From: Kibdelosporangium persicum
GTDB lineage: Bacteria > Actinomycetota > Actinomycetes > Mycobacteriales > Pseudonocardiaceae
Direction: 5' to 3'
Assembly (NCBI RefSeq): GCF_013280595.1
Contig: NZ_JAAATY010000007.1
Coordinates: forward strand, 283,552-347,551
DNA: 64,000 bases
Shown one piece after another: positions 44,693 to 53,069 of the stretch. The position numbers and the translations under genes are program-made. The notes under the pieces are model-generated. The model did no database searches. It worked only from the letters and a program-made list of their open reading frames with translations, and was not told the origin of the DNA. Each line of letters starts with the position of its first letter. Within the stretch, counting starts at the first letter, position 1.

Positions 44693-46336
44693 ATGAAACG
44701 CCGACATTGGCTGCGAAAGCCGAGGACCGTCGTACTGGCGGCGGCGGTCCTTCTCGGCACCAGCACAACCGGTTGTGGCATGTTCTCGGATTCGCCCGAG
44801 CCTCAGCCGGAGTCGGAGCCAGCGTGCATACGCGACAAGACACCGTACTCGCTGGGGCCGGACACCTACGCTGAGGTTGGAAAACTGGGTGATGCGAGAG
44901 GGAACGGCCGTCCCTTCGTGACCGTTTTCGACGAGCAGCACGCATCGCGCATCGGGCAGGTGGAAATAGCCATGATGCTCAACCGCCTCTACCACACCGC
45001 CAACCTGCGGAATCTGGCGCTGGAGGGGAGCATCATCGAGAAGCCTCGACCGAACCTCGCGTGGTTCACCTCGAAACCGGACGCTCGACTCCGTGCCGAT
45101 GTGGCGTTGCAGCTACTGCGGGAAGGCGAGGTGAGCGCCGCGGAGTTCGCGGCGATGGCCCTACCCGGCTTCCAGTTGCATCCGATCGAGCACGAGAACG
45201 AGCACCAGGTCGACCTGCCGGACGCGGCCACCCGCTCGTACACCTCGTACATGGTGGCCATCGCGGTGATGTCCATGACGGACAGTCAGGCCACGCAAGC
45301 GGAAGCGCTCCTCAAACAGGGCAAGAATGAGGATGTGATCAAGTTCATCATCGACTCGAATCCATGGACCAAGGAGCGGTACGAGCTCTACATGCGCAAG
45401 GCACCCGTGGTGACCACCGAGGAGATGCAGAAGCTCGGCACCGAACTCGAAGACAAGGCCCGGCAGGTCGGCGCCGACGTCTCGGAGTACCGCGATGGCC
45501 TCCAAGCCGCTCGTAAGTTCTTCGACACAGCCACGCAGCGCAGTTCCACGATGGCCGCGGCGACGGCCGACATCGCCACAGCGCGTATGGGCGAGTGCGC
45601 GCCGATCGCCATGAACATCGGCGCAGCCCACTCCAGCCAGGTCGCGGGTCTGTTCGGCCACAAGAACGTGTCCTATGCTGTGGTCTCGCCGTCCTCACTG
45701 GAAACGGGTACCACCATCGGCAACGGCAGCATGGCCCTGCCAGTGTACGAACGCAAGGTGAAGGGCCAGTCGGTCGATCCGGCCGGCGGCATCGGGGCCT
45801 TCCTGGACGGACGACGCAAGCCGCCACTGGCCAGTCAGAACGAATGGTTCAAGGCCAAAGCCGAGCTCGGCTACGGCACCGCCGTCATCGCCAGTGCGGC
45901 CGCCGCGGCGGGCGGTTCGGGCATGCAGCCTCCGTTCGGCCTCGATCAGAAGCAGTTGGGCCTGGGCGGATCCGGGCTGGACGCACCGTCCATCTCCATT
46001 GACCTCTCCACGATCAGGATAAGGCCGGTCCAGGACAACGGGACCACGCGAAACGACGTCATCTTCCAGGTCACGCTGCTCAAGCAGAAAACCGCACTGT
46101 GGATCCGAGCGGGTGCTTTCGCTGCGCAGCCCGGCGCGCACGACGAAAAGCTGACTTTGCAGCAAAGCCTCGAACAAGCGCTCAAGAAGATGCGTGAGGA
46201 GCTCAAGAACGAGCCTCCCACCGACGACCCGCCAACTTCGGGGCAACCGAAGGTGGCCGAGATCGTCCCCGGCATCAAAGCCGCAGTCGCAACCAGTGAG
46301 GAGGCCGCCGCGGCCGTGAAACTGTCCCCGTCGTGA
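44693..46336 (+). CDS. Large lipoprotein with TraB/Tiki-ChaN-like fold signature
   Basis: Encodes 547 residues from the ATG at 44693, behind AAAGGGGATCGACTTT. A lipoprotein signal ends at Cys28 (LLGTSTTGC). Near residues 75-105, FVTVFDEQHASRIGQVEIAM, then LNRLYHTANLRNLALEG resembles the opening of EreA/ChaN/Tiki-fold proteins (an acidic-His pair, then a GxEG strand). IAMNIGAAHSSQVAGLF near 305 resembles their closing metal-site segment. The rest (350-547) has no known domain and ends in a charged, Pro-rich tail. It is probably an extracytoplasmic enzyme or metal-binding protein. It is possibly co-transcribed with the truncated phosphorylase gene. The family call is moderate. Confidence 0.75.
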   Translation: MKRRHWLRKPRTVVLAAAVLLGTSTTGCGMFSDSPEPQPESEPACIRDKTPYSLGPDTYAEVGKLGDARGNGRPFVTVFDEQHASRIGQVEIAMMLNRLYHTANLRNLALEGSIIEKPRPNLAWFTSKPDARLRADVALQLLREGEVSAAEFAAMALPGFQLHPIEHENEHQVDLPDAATRSYTSYMVAIAVMSMTDSQATQAEALLKQGKNEDVIKFIIDSNPWTKERYELYMRKAPVVTTEEMQKLGTELEDKARQVGADVSEYRDGLQAARKFFDTATQRSSTMAAATADIATARMGECAPIAMNIGAAHSSQVAGLFGHKNVSYAVVSPSSLETGTTIGNGSMALPVYERKVKGQSVDPAGGIGAFLDGRRKPPLASQNEWFKAKAELGYGTAVIASAAAAAGGSGMQPPFGLDQKQLGLGGSGLDAPSISIDLSTIRIRPVQDNGTTRNDVIFQVTLLKQKTALWIRAGAFAAQPGAHDEKLTLQQSLEQALKKMREELKNEPPTDDPPTSGQPKVAEIVPGIKAAVATSEEAAAAVKLSPS

Positions 46337-46438
46337 CTGGCGTCAGAGGCAGTCTCACGTGTACTCGGCGGGCGTCCAGCCTAACGACCTCGTGCATGGT
46401 TGGCGTTGAGGCGTGGCGGGCCGTGGGAGCGGCGGGCG

Positions 46439-46645
46439 TTACATGGTTGTTCCGGCTGGCAGTGCGGCGACGGGTTGCCGGGTCGGTTGGGTGTGTTGGT
46501 GGTCGGAGAGCAGTCCGGCGACGGCGCGGACGGTGTCGTCGAGGGTGTCGCGGCGGCCGAGGTGCCGGGTCAGGCTGCGCCAGTTCTTCATGTGGGCGAT
46601 GGTGTGCTCGACACGGACTCGCCGACGAGCATGAGATTTCCTTTG
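46439..46645 (-). mobile_element. IS5-type transposase C-terminal fragment
   Basis: ARRRVRVEHTIAHMKNWRSL, then TRHLGRRDTLDDTVRAVAGL is the conserved end of IS5-type DDE transposases, with the catalytic Glu in VEHT. Only 65 codons remain. Its truncated edge at about 46645 is joined directly to the VirD4-like remnant on the opposite strand. Confidence 0.75.
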
Positions 46646-47535
46646 CAACCACTACACCCGCCACCGCGTCCGCCACCCCGGCATGGTGTTGGCCGAGCGG
46701 CGCCTCGGGAAAGGCGACTTGCTGTCGGTGGGCGAACTGGCGGCCGTGGCGCACCTGCCCACCGACGAGGCGATCCCCGGCGTCCAACGCGCCGGAGCCC
46801 GCGCTATCGCCCCGCCGCCGGGCATCGCCACACCGGGGCCGCAGGCCAAGCCGATCGGCGTCACCGACACCGGACACGAACGCCCAGTGGCGTTGCGCGT
46901 CCCGGACGCGCGGCACCACCTGCACGTCATCGGCGCGACCGGCTCAGGCAAGTCCACGTTGGTGGGCAACATGATCCTGGCGGACGCCGAAGCCGGGCGC
47001 GGGATCGTGCTGATCGACCCCAAAGGCGACCTCGTCACCGACGTCCTCTCCCGGCTCCCGAAATCCGCAGGAGACCGCGTCGTGATCTTCGACGCCGACT
47101 CGAAAACCCGGCCACCGTGCCTCAACCCCCTAGATGGCGGGGAAACCGACCTCACTGTCGACAACCTCGTCTCGGTTTTCCGGCGGGTGTACTCGGCGTT
47201 CTGGGGTCCGCGCACCGACGACGTGATGCGCGCTGCCTGCCGACCCTGCGCGCCCAGGAAGGCGTCGCCACTCTCGCGGACCTGCCGAAGCTGCTGGCCG
47301 ATCCCGCGTTCCGGTCACGCGTCACGGCCGGGGTCACCGACCCTGCGCTGCGCGGGTTCTGGTCCTGGTACGAGGAACTCACCGACTCCTCCCGCAGCCA
47401 GGTCATCTCGCCCTTGATGAACAAGCTGCGCGCGTTCCTGCTGCGGCCCTTCGTGCGTGACGCCATCGCAAGCGGGCGCTCCACAGTGGACATGAGTGAG
47501 ATGCTGGACGGCGGCATTTGCCTGGTGCGTATGAT
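46646..47535 (+). pseudogene. VirD4/TraG-like conjugative coupling ATPase, truncated at both ends
   Basis: ADARHHLHVIGATGSGKSTL-type Walker A lies near 46930 and GRGIVLIDPKGDLVTDVLSR-type sequence near 47000, identifying the type IV DNA-transfer ATPase of actinomycete integrative elements. The frame shifts near 47230 and continues as EGVATLADLPKLLADPAFRS, SWYEELTDSSRSQVISPLMN and MLDGGICLV, then stops matching at about 47535. The N-terminus begins at the IS5 junction and the C-terminal half is missing. Confidence 0.85.
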
Positions 47536-47602
47536 CAAGCAACGAACGAGACTATTCGCCAGAGTTGCGGTTCTCATGGTGCTTCCCGATAGTTCATCGG
47601 TG

Positions 47603-48802
47603 TCACGGGGTCCTGTTCTGGTGTGCGATTACGGTGATCGTGACCGCTATCCCGATGACCACTGTTGTGATCGCGGCTGTGGTCGGCCAGCCGAACCATT
47701 CGACTGCTGTAGCACCGAAGGCGCTACCGAGACTTCCGCCCACGAAGTACACCAGCATGTACGCGCTGTTGAAACGTGCCGGTGCCGCGGGGTCGATGGA
47801 CAGGACGGTGCTCTGGTTCGCGACCTGAGCGGCGAAGAGACCCGCGTCGAAAACAGCCAGACAAACAAGGGTTACGACGGTGTTCGCGAGCGTGAAGCCG
47901 ACGACAGCTGCGGCGGTCCCCGCCAATACCAAGCCCACCAGGATGACGCGCCGGGCGCCCACTCGATCGGTCCAGGTACCGGCGACCTGTGTCGCCAGGA
48001 TGCCCGAGAGACCGGCTAGTGCGTACAGGCCGATCCGCTCTGCTGAGTACGAATATGGGGGCTGCGAGAGGGCTACTGCGAGCCCGGCCCACACAACGCA
48101 GAACGCGAAGAACCACAAGGCACCGCGGGTTGCCGCAAGCCGTAGTGAGGCATACCGAACGAACAATCCGGGAATTGAGCACAGGGTGGCAAGGTAGCCG
48201 TGCTCGGTGCCGCCCCGCGTGGCTGGGAGCACCAACAGCGACCACAATGCAACGAGCGCACAGGCAGTGGCGAACACGAGAACCGTGCCACGCCAGCCAA
48301 TCTCGTCAGCAAGCCAACCGCCAACGATCCTGCCGGCAAGGATCCCGGCTGAGATCCCAGCGGTCACGATTCCCAGGATCGCCGCGCGGCGACGCTCAGT
48401 CGCGAGCCGACCCGCTACTGAACTGAGGCCCGCGCCCACTGCCGAACAGGCTCCGATCACGCCGACCACCGGCCCCAACACCAACACACCGCCCACAGCG
48501 GCACTCAACGCCAACGCAATGGCCAGGACCCCGAACTGAACCGCGAGCACCCGACCCGGGGAGAAACGGTCGACCAGGGGAACAAGAAGGCCGAGTCCGA
48601 CCATGTATCCAGCTGGGCCGCACGCAAGCGCGACTCCGACAGCGGTGATCGAGGAGCCCAACGAGTCCGCGACGGCCGCGATCGCAGGCTGCAGCGGGTA
48701 GATCGTGGACGTGCCCAGCGCGGCCGCAAGCGACATGAACCACACGACGGAACCACGCAGTTGTGCGGCGATCGGGGTCTTGGCGGCAGGATCAACATTC
48801 AC
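47603..48802 (-). CDS. MFS transporter (sugar/acid or drug exporter type)
   Basis: Encodes 399 residues from a GTG at 48802; the ribosome site is weak and codons further up are also open. Twelve membrane segments can be counted. The helix 2-3 loop reads GLGLLVPLVDRFSPGRVL, a motif A variant, and the helix 8-9 loop GTWTDRVGARRVIL repeats it. It resembles arabinose-exporter/YbjJ-like MFS proteins. It sits alone between the coupling-ATPase remnant and the cell-wall hydrolase, so it was probably inserted into former conjugative-element DNA. Confidence 0.85.
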   Translation of the reverse strand: MNVDPAAKTPIAAQLRGSVVWFMSLAAALGTSTIYPLQPAIAAVADSLGSSITAVGVALACGPAGYMVGLGLLVPLVDRFSPGRVLAVQFGVLAIALALSAAVGGVLVLGPVVGVIGACSAVGAGLSSVAGRLATERRRAAILGIVTAGISAGILAGRIVGGWLADEIGWRGTVLVFATACALVALWSLLVLPATRGGTEHGYLATLCSIPGLFVRYASLRLAATRGALWFFAFCVVWAGLAVALSQPPYSYSAERIGLYALAGLSGILATQVAGTWTDRVGARRVILVGLVLAGTAAAVVGFTLANTVVTLVCLAVFDAGLFAAQVANQSTVLSIDPAAPARFNSAYMLVYFVGGSLGSAFGATAVEWFGWPTTAAITTVVIGIAVTITVIAHQNRTP

Positions 48803-49063
48803 GGGGACCGATCGTAGGCAAACAGCAACCCCCAACGCTGGCGGAATATAGACATCACCGTCACCCCGGGACCGTCACACCACCGCCTGCCCTCGCACCG
48901 CAACTGCCGTAACCGCAAGCAAACAACCTCAGTAACCATCCCGGTCGGCGATCCATCCGGTGAACATCAGCCGGCACATTTCAATCCATTATGGACAGCA
49001 TCGGGGTGGAACACCCTGCGCTCTGCCACACAACCGTCTCCGATACCCAGGAAGTGATCCCGC

Positions 49064-50002
49064 ATGTCCACATCCACCAAGATCGCCGTCGGCGCGGCAG
49101 CCGCGGTACTGCTGCTACCCGTGCTGCTCGCCGCCGCTGCCGGCAGCGTAATCAGCGCTGTCTTCGGCCGCGGCACCAGCACCCCGAGCCAGACCGCGAT
49201 AGCCGACATACCCGCCGACTACCTCACCCTCTACCAGCAAGCCGCCACCGAATGCCTCGGACTTGACTGGTCCATCCTCGCCGCCATCGGCAAGATTGAA
49301 AGCAACCACGGCCGGAGCACTTCGGTCGGCGTCGTGGACGGCACATCGAACTACGCGGGTGCCCGTGGGCCGATGCAATTTCTCCAGTCCACATTCGATA
49401 GTGTGATCACTCGGCACACGATCCCACCCGGCGGGAAGAGCCCACCATCCCCCTGGGACAAACACGATGCGATCTTCGCAGCCAGTTTCTACCTCTGCGA
49501 CAACAACGCCGGCCACGGCCTGCGCGCCGCGATCTTCGCCTACAACCACGCCGACTGGTACGTCGACAAGGTGCCCACCCAAGCCACCCTCTACCGCGGC
49601 GCCCCGCCCGACGACAGCCCGGCCCGCCAAGCAGCCCTGGCCGCCGTGGCTTTTGCTCAAGCTCAACTCGGCAAACCCTACGTCTGGGGCGGCGATGGCG
49701 ACTCCGAAGGCGGATTCGACTGCAGTGGCCTCACCCACGCTGCCTACCACGCGGCGGGCGTCACCATCCCGCGCACCGCACAAACCCAACACAACGCCGG
49801 ACCACTGCTCCCGCGCGGAACACCACTGCTACCCGGCGACCTGGTGTTCTTCAGCAGCCGCCCCGGCAAGATCACACACGTCGGCATCGCCATCTCCAGC
49901 ACCCACATGATCAACGCCCCCTACACCGGCGCCGTCATCCGCATCGACCCCATTGGCCGCTACCTCGCCGCAACAAGACCGTCACAAGGACCGGCAGCAT
50001 GA
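49064..50002 (+). CDS. Lytic transglycosylase-NlpC/P60 cell-wall hydrolase (conjugation type)
   Basis: Encodes 312 residues from the ATG at 49064; the ribosome site is modest (AGGAAGTGATCCCGC). One membrane segment (5-27) anchors it outside. An SLT-like transglycosylase domain (50-170) shows AAIGKIESNHGRS with the catalytic Glu near 78 and GPMQFLQSTF. An NlpC/P60 endopeptidase domain follows (185-310) with the Cys in GGFDCSGLTHAAY (near 220) and the His in ITHVGIAIS (near 272). This two-domain enzyme is typical of T4SS/ICE clusters, where it opens peptidoglycan for DNA transfer. It lies 1.5 kb from the coupling-ATPase remnant and is probably a relic of the same element. Confidence 0.9.
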   Translation: MSTSTKIAVGAAAAVLLLPVLLAAAAGSVISAVFGRGTSTPSQTAIADIPADYLTLYQQAATECLGLDWSILAAIGKIESNHGRSTSVGVVDGTSNYAGARGPMQFLQSTFDSVITRHTIPPGGKSPPSPWDKHDAIFAASFYLCDNNAGHGLRAAIFAYNHADWYVDKVPTQATLYRGAPPDDSPARQAALAAVAFAQAQLGKPYVWGGDGDSEGGFDCSGLTHAAYHAAGVTIPRTAQTQHNAGPLLPRGTPLLPGDLVFFSSRPGKITHVGIAISSTHMINAPYTGAVIRIDPIGRYLAATRPSQGPAA

Positions 50003-50029
50003 GACCGCGCGGAGGAATAGAGCACCCCT

Positions 50030-50382
50030 GAAATAAGTACCCTCCGCCAGTCAATGGACCCGATGGTGGGCATGCGGGCTTCGACTGCTCGGGCTTGACC
50101 AAGGCTGCCTATGAAGCCGCCGGGGTTACCTTGCCACGCACCGCCCAGACCCAGTTCAACGCCGGACCCCGCGTCCCGGCCGGACAGCCGCTGTTGCCGG
50201 GCGACCACGTCTTCTACGGCACGCCCATCAAGATCCACCATGTCGGCCTCTACATCGGTGGCGGACGCATGATCAACGCGCCGACGTTTGGCCAACCGGT
50301 GCGGATCAACAACTATCGGTACAAAGGAGACGATTACGCAGGCGCTACAAGTCCCGCTGGTTCCGTTGCGGTTCGCGTGTAG
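50030..50382 (+). pseudogene. Second NlpC/P60 domain, N-terminus missing
   Basis: GFDCSGLTKAAYEAAGVTLP, LPGDHVFYGTPIKIHHVGLY and GGRMINAPTFGQPVRI carry the Cys and His of another NlpC/P60 domain. It is clearly related to the preceding gene but not identical. No start codon with a ribosome site, transglycosylase domain or membrane anchor precedes it. It is probably the end of a tandem paralogue left by recombination. Confidence 0.75.
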
Positions 50383-50457
50383 TTCCGCGCACACTTGACC
50401 ATTTTCGCGCGCAGACGACTACAACATGATCATTTGATCAAGTGCTGCGGAAGGAGT

Positions 50458-50496
50458 GAAGTCGGGTCCACCGGATCACCCGGTGGACCCGACTTC
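50458..50496. terminator. Strong bidirectional terminator hairpin
   Basis: GAAGTCGGGTCCACCGG pairs perfectly with CCGGTGGACCCGACTTC (17 bp) around the 5-nt loop ATCAC. It lies between the NlpC/P60 remnant and the converging DUF1801 gene, 8 nt past the latter's stop codon. Confidence 0.85.
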
Positions 50497-50503
50497 GTTG
50501 CTT

Positions 50504-50860
50504 CTATTGTTCGAGTGCCCTGGCTTGTGTGAGCCAAGTGGTGAACATGTGTGTGTCGATGTCTTCGATGTCGGCGAGTTTGACGCTGGCCATCTGGCGT
50601 GCGCCAGGTTGGAGACGGCCGGAGGGGTCGGTGATCTCCTGCCCGCGCCACAGTCCGAAGGTGACGTAGGACTTGTACGCCTTGATCAGCGCCACGGGTG
50701 TCTGGCCGGCTCTGTCCCCGAGCCCCCACACCGGATGCCCGTGCCACATGGCGCTGTGTGCGCCGGGCAGCGCGTCGTCGATGGTGGCGCGAAGTGCCTG
50801 GGCAGTTTCCCGCAGCGGTGTGTCGAGCGTGTTGATGTAGGCGGTGATCTGGTTGCTCAT
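50504..50860 (-). CDS. DUF1801 (YdhG-like) protein
   Basis: Encodes 118 residues from an ATG that overlaps the stop of the upstream gene (ATGA). YINTLDTPLRETAQALRATI, then MWHGHPVWGL and YVTFGLWRGQEI are typical of DUF1801/YdhG-like proteins, a small alpha/beta fold with an unknown role, sometimes linked to metal or antibiotic stress. It is second in a two-gene operon with the DHFR-like protein, and its transcript ends at the strong hairpin immediately downstream. Confidence 0.88.
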   Translation of the reverse strand: MSNQITAYINTLDTPLRETAQALRATIDDALPGAHSAMWHGHPVWGLGDRAGQTPVALIKAYKSYVTFGLWRGQEITDPSGRLQPGARQMASVKLADIEDIDTHMFTTWLTQARALEQ

Positions 50861-51408
50861 CGGGTGGCCCCGGTCTGGTAGTGCAGGTGGACGACGCCGG
50901 TGTCGAAGGTCCGCGTACCGGCCAGGGCTAGGTCGACGCGCTTGCCCTCATCGGGGAACAGCCGGGTGCCGGTGCCGAGAACGATCGGGAACACCATGAG
51001 GTGCAGGTCGTCGAGCAGCCCGGCTGCCAGCAGGGTGCGGACCACGCAGATGCTGCCGGAGATGTTGATGTTCCGGCCCGGAGTGTTCTTCAGCTCGGTC
51101 AGCCGCGCCGCCAGGTCGCCGGTGAGGATCTCGCTGTTGTTCCAGTCGGCCGCGGTGAGGGTGGTGGATGCCACGAGCTTGCGCATCCCGTTGAACGCGT
51201 CGGCCATCGGCCCGGTCTGACTTGCCCAGTGCGCGGCGAACTCCTCGTACGTGGCTCGGCCAAGCAGCAGCGTGTCGGCCTCGGCGATCAATCCGGTGAT
51301 CACGGCGCCGGCCTCCTCTGTCATGTGCTGGAAGGTCCACTGCTCCGGCGCGCCGACCACGCCGTCGGCGGAGATGAACAGCCCGGCCACGATCCTGCGG
51401 TTCGTCAC
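50857..51408 (-). CDS. Dihydrofolate-reductase-family (RibD C-terminal-like) protein
   Basis: Encodes 183 residues. The GTG at 51408 is chosen because AAGGAG lies 6 nt upstream; the ATG at 51423 overlaps that site. IVAGLFISADGVVGAPEQWT, ADTLLLGRATYEEFAAHW and NINISGSICVVRTLLAAGLL match the YyaP/YwjB-type DHFR-like reductases related to RibD, which bind NADPH; the true substrate is unknown. It is coupled to the DUF1801 gene by a 4-nt overlap and divergent from a LysR-type regulator, its likely controller. Confidence 0.88.
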   Translation of the reverse strand: MTNRRIVAGLFISADGVVGAPEQWTFQHMTEEAGAVITGLIAEADTLLLGRATYEEFAAHWASQTGPMADAFNGMRKLVASTTLTAADWNNSEILTGDLAARLTELKNTPGRNINISGSICVVRTLLAAGLLDDLHLMVFPIVLGTGTRLFPDEGKRVDLALAGTRTFDTGVVHLHYQTGATR

Positions 51409-51526
51409 GTCGCTCTCCTTCATCGTTGGTGATCAGTGACAGCGACTACGTTCCGTCAGCGCGAGCCCACCATCAAGAACACTTACGGCTACGATCGTTG
51501 CGTCCCAGTCAACGATGGGAGCCGAC

Positions 51527-52432
51527 GTGCTGGAACGCACCGAGACAGAGGTGTTGCTCGCCCTCGCTGAGGAGCTGCACTTCGGCCGCACCGCCGAACG
51601 ACTGCGGCTCACCACCAGCCAGGTGAGCCGCACCGTGAAAAGCCTGGAACGACGCATCGGTGCGCCGCTGTTCGCCCGCACCAGCAGGGCCGTCGCGCTC
51701 ACCTCGATCGGCGCCCGCCTCGTCGAGGACCTCCGGCCCCACGTCAAGGGCATGGACGCGGCGGTACGGACTGCCATTGAGGCCGGCCGGGGTGTCAGCG
51801 GGACGCTGCGAGTCGCGTTCGTCGGGGCCGCGGCCGGTCAACTCCTGCTCAAGGCGGTGGCACTGTTCGGCAGCCGGTACCCCGACTGCGAGGTGCACAT
51901 CCACGAGGCCCAGGTACACGACGCCTGCGAACGCGTCTACAGCGGAGCAGTGGACGTGCTGATCACCGGACTTCCGGTGCGCGGAGTACGGGTGGGACCG
52001 GTGCTGTTGTCCGAACCGCAGTTCCTGGCCGTCCCACGCCGACACCGCCTCGCCAACCGGACCAAGGTGACCAGGGAGGTGCTCGCCGACCACCCGGTCG
52101 TCCAGATGCCCGACACACTCCCGGAAGAGACCAGGCGCTACCGCATCCCCGACACCACCCCGAGCGGACGACCTGTGCGGCACGGCCCGAAAGCCAACAC
52201 CTTCCCCGAGATCCTCACCCTCGTCGCCGCCGGGCAAGGCGTGTTCCCCGTCGGCGAGCACGTGACGCGCTTCTACCCCCGACCGGACATCACCTACATC
52301 CCGATGCCCGACGCCCCACCCCTGCAATGGGCACCGGTATGGCTCGACACAAACGAAACCGGCCCAGTACGCGCATTCGTCACCTGCGCCACTGAGATCA
52401 CCGCATCACCCGCTTCGACCAAGTCAGCGTGA
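51527..52432 (+). CDS. LysR-family transcriptional regulator
   Basis: Encodes 301 residues from a GTG at 51527, preceded by GGGAG at 5 nt. The ATG at 51515 is an alternative that would place that GGGAG inside the gene. The winged helix is standard (LALAEELHFGRTAERLRLTT, then SQVSRTVKSLERRIGAPLF), followed by a periplasmic-binding-protein-like effector domain. It is divergent from the DHFR-like/DUF1801 operon across about 120 nt, where its operator should lie. Confidence 0.9.
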   Translation: MLERTETEVLLALAEELHFGRTAERLRLTTSQVSRTVKSLERRIGAPLFARTSRAVALTSIGARLVEDLRPHVKGMDAAVRTAIEAGRGVSGTLRVAFVGAAAGQLLLKAVALFGSRYPDCEVHIHEAQVHDACERVYSGAVDVLITGLPVRGVRVGPVLLSEPQFLAVPRRHRLANRTKVTREVLADHPVVQMPDTLPEETRRYRIPDTTPSGRPVRHGPKANTFPEILTLVAAGQGVFPVGEHVTRFYPRPDITYIPMPDAPPLQWAPVWLDTNETGPVRAFVTCATEITASPASTKSA

Positions 52433-52561
52433 CGGATTTGTGGGTGGGAAGGACGACCTGGCTCCTGTTGACGGATTGGGCTCGCGGCAACGTCCCACAC
52501 CGGGTGGTCCTGCTGGGCCGATCGATGCATGCCGATGGGCAGGGGGCATCGGTGGCCCGGG

Positions 52562-52999
52562 TCAGTTCTCCAGGAGGGTGCGCAGCGTCTGGCGAAGCTG
52601 ATCCGTCGCATTCGGACTGATCGCGGCCAGGAACGCGCTCTCTGCCTTCCCGTACGCCACCCGCGCCGCCTCGTAGGTCTGCATCCCCTGTTCGGTGAGC
52701 TCGACGACGTTCCTGCGCCGGTCTGTGGGGTCTGGTCGCCGCGTGACGATGCCCTTGCGCTCGAGCACGTCCAGCAACGCCACCATCGTGGTGCGGTCGA
52801 TGCCGAGCGTCTGCGCCACCTGCAGCTGCGACGCCGGTTCCTGGTGGGCCAGGACCCGCAGTGCCCCGAAGTCCTTGCTGTCGATCCCCAGCTGTTCGAG
52901 TGCTGCGTCCGTCAACGCCGTGAGCTTGAGGGTCGCGTGCTTGAGGAGGTACCCCAGGACCTCGTGCGGGTCAGCGGTGGTGCTCGGCTCGGTGGACAC
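52562..52999 (-). CDS. MarR-family transcriptional regulator
   Basis: Encodes 145 residues from a GTG at 52999; the frame is open far upstream, but only from here is the product MarR-like and clear of the operator. The winged helix is LQVAQTLGIDRTTMVALLDV, then the wing RRPDPTDRRRNVVELTEQG. It is divergent from an epimerase gene. The perfect 33-bp palindrome in between is its evident operator and overlaps the region where both promoters must lie, so it probably represses itself and the epimerase until an inducer binds. Confidence 0.92.
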   Translation of the reverse strand: MSTEPSTTADPHEVLGYLLKHATLKLTALTDAALEQLGIDSKDFGALRVLAHQEPASQLQVAQTLGIDRTTMVALLDVLERKGIVTRRPDPTDRRRNVVELTEQGMQTYEAARVAYGKAESAFLAAISPNATDQLRQTLRTLLEN

Positions 53000-53017
53000 G
53001 GCGCCTATCTTACGCTT

Positions 53018-53050
53018 AGTCTGATCGTCAGTAGTACTGACGATCAGACT
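53018..53050. promoter_or_regulatory. Perfect 33-bp palindrome, MarR operator
   Basis: AGTCTGATCGTCAGTA, a central G, and its exact reverse complement TACTGACGATCAGACT. It starts 19 nt upstream of the MarR start and ends 19 nt before the epimerase start codon, so it is placed symmetrically between the two genes. Confidence 0.8.
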
Positions 53051-53069
53051 TGCTGCGAAAGGTGCGATC

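Noticed and set aside
46400..48019. A single 539-codon forward gene
   Set aside because: Only its middle part (about 47230-47535) is real coding sequence, the shifted frame of the VirD4-like remnant. Its end is antisense to the MFS gene.
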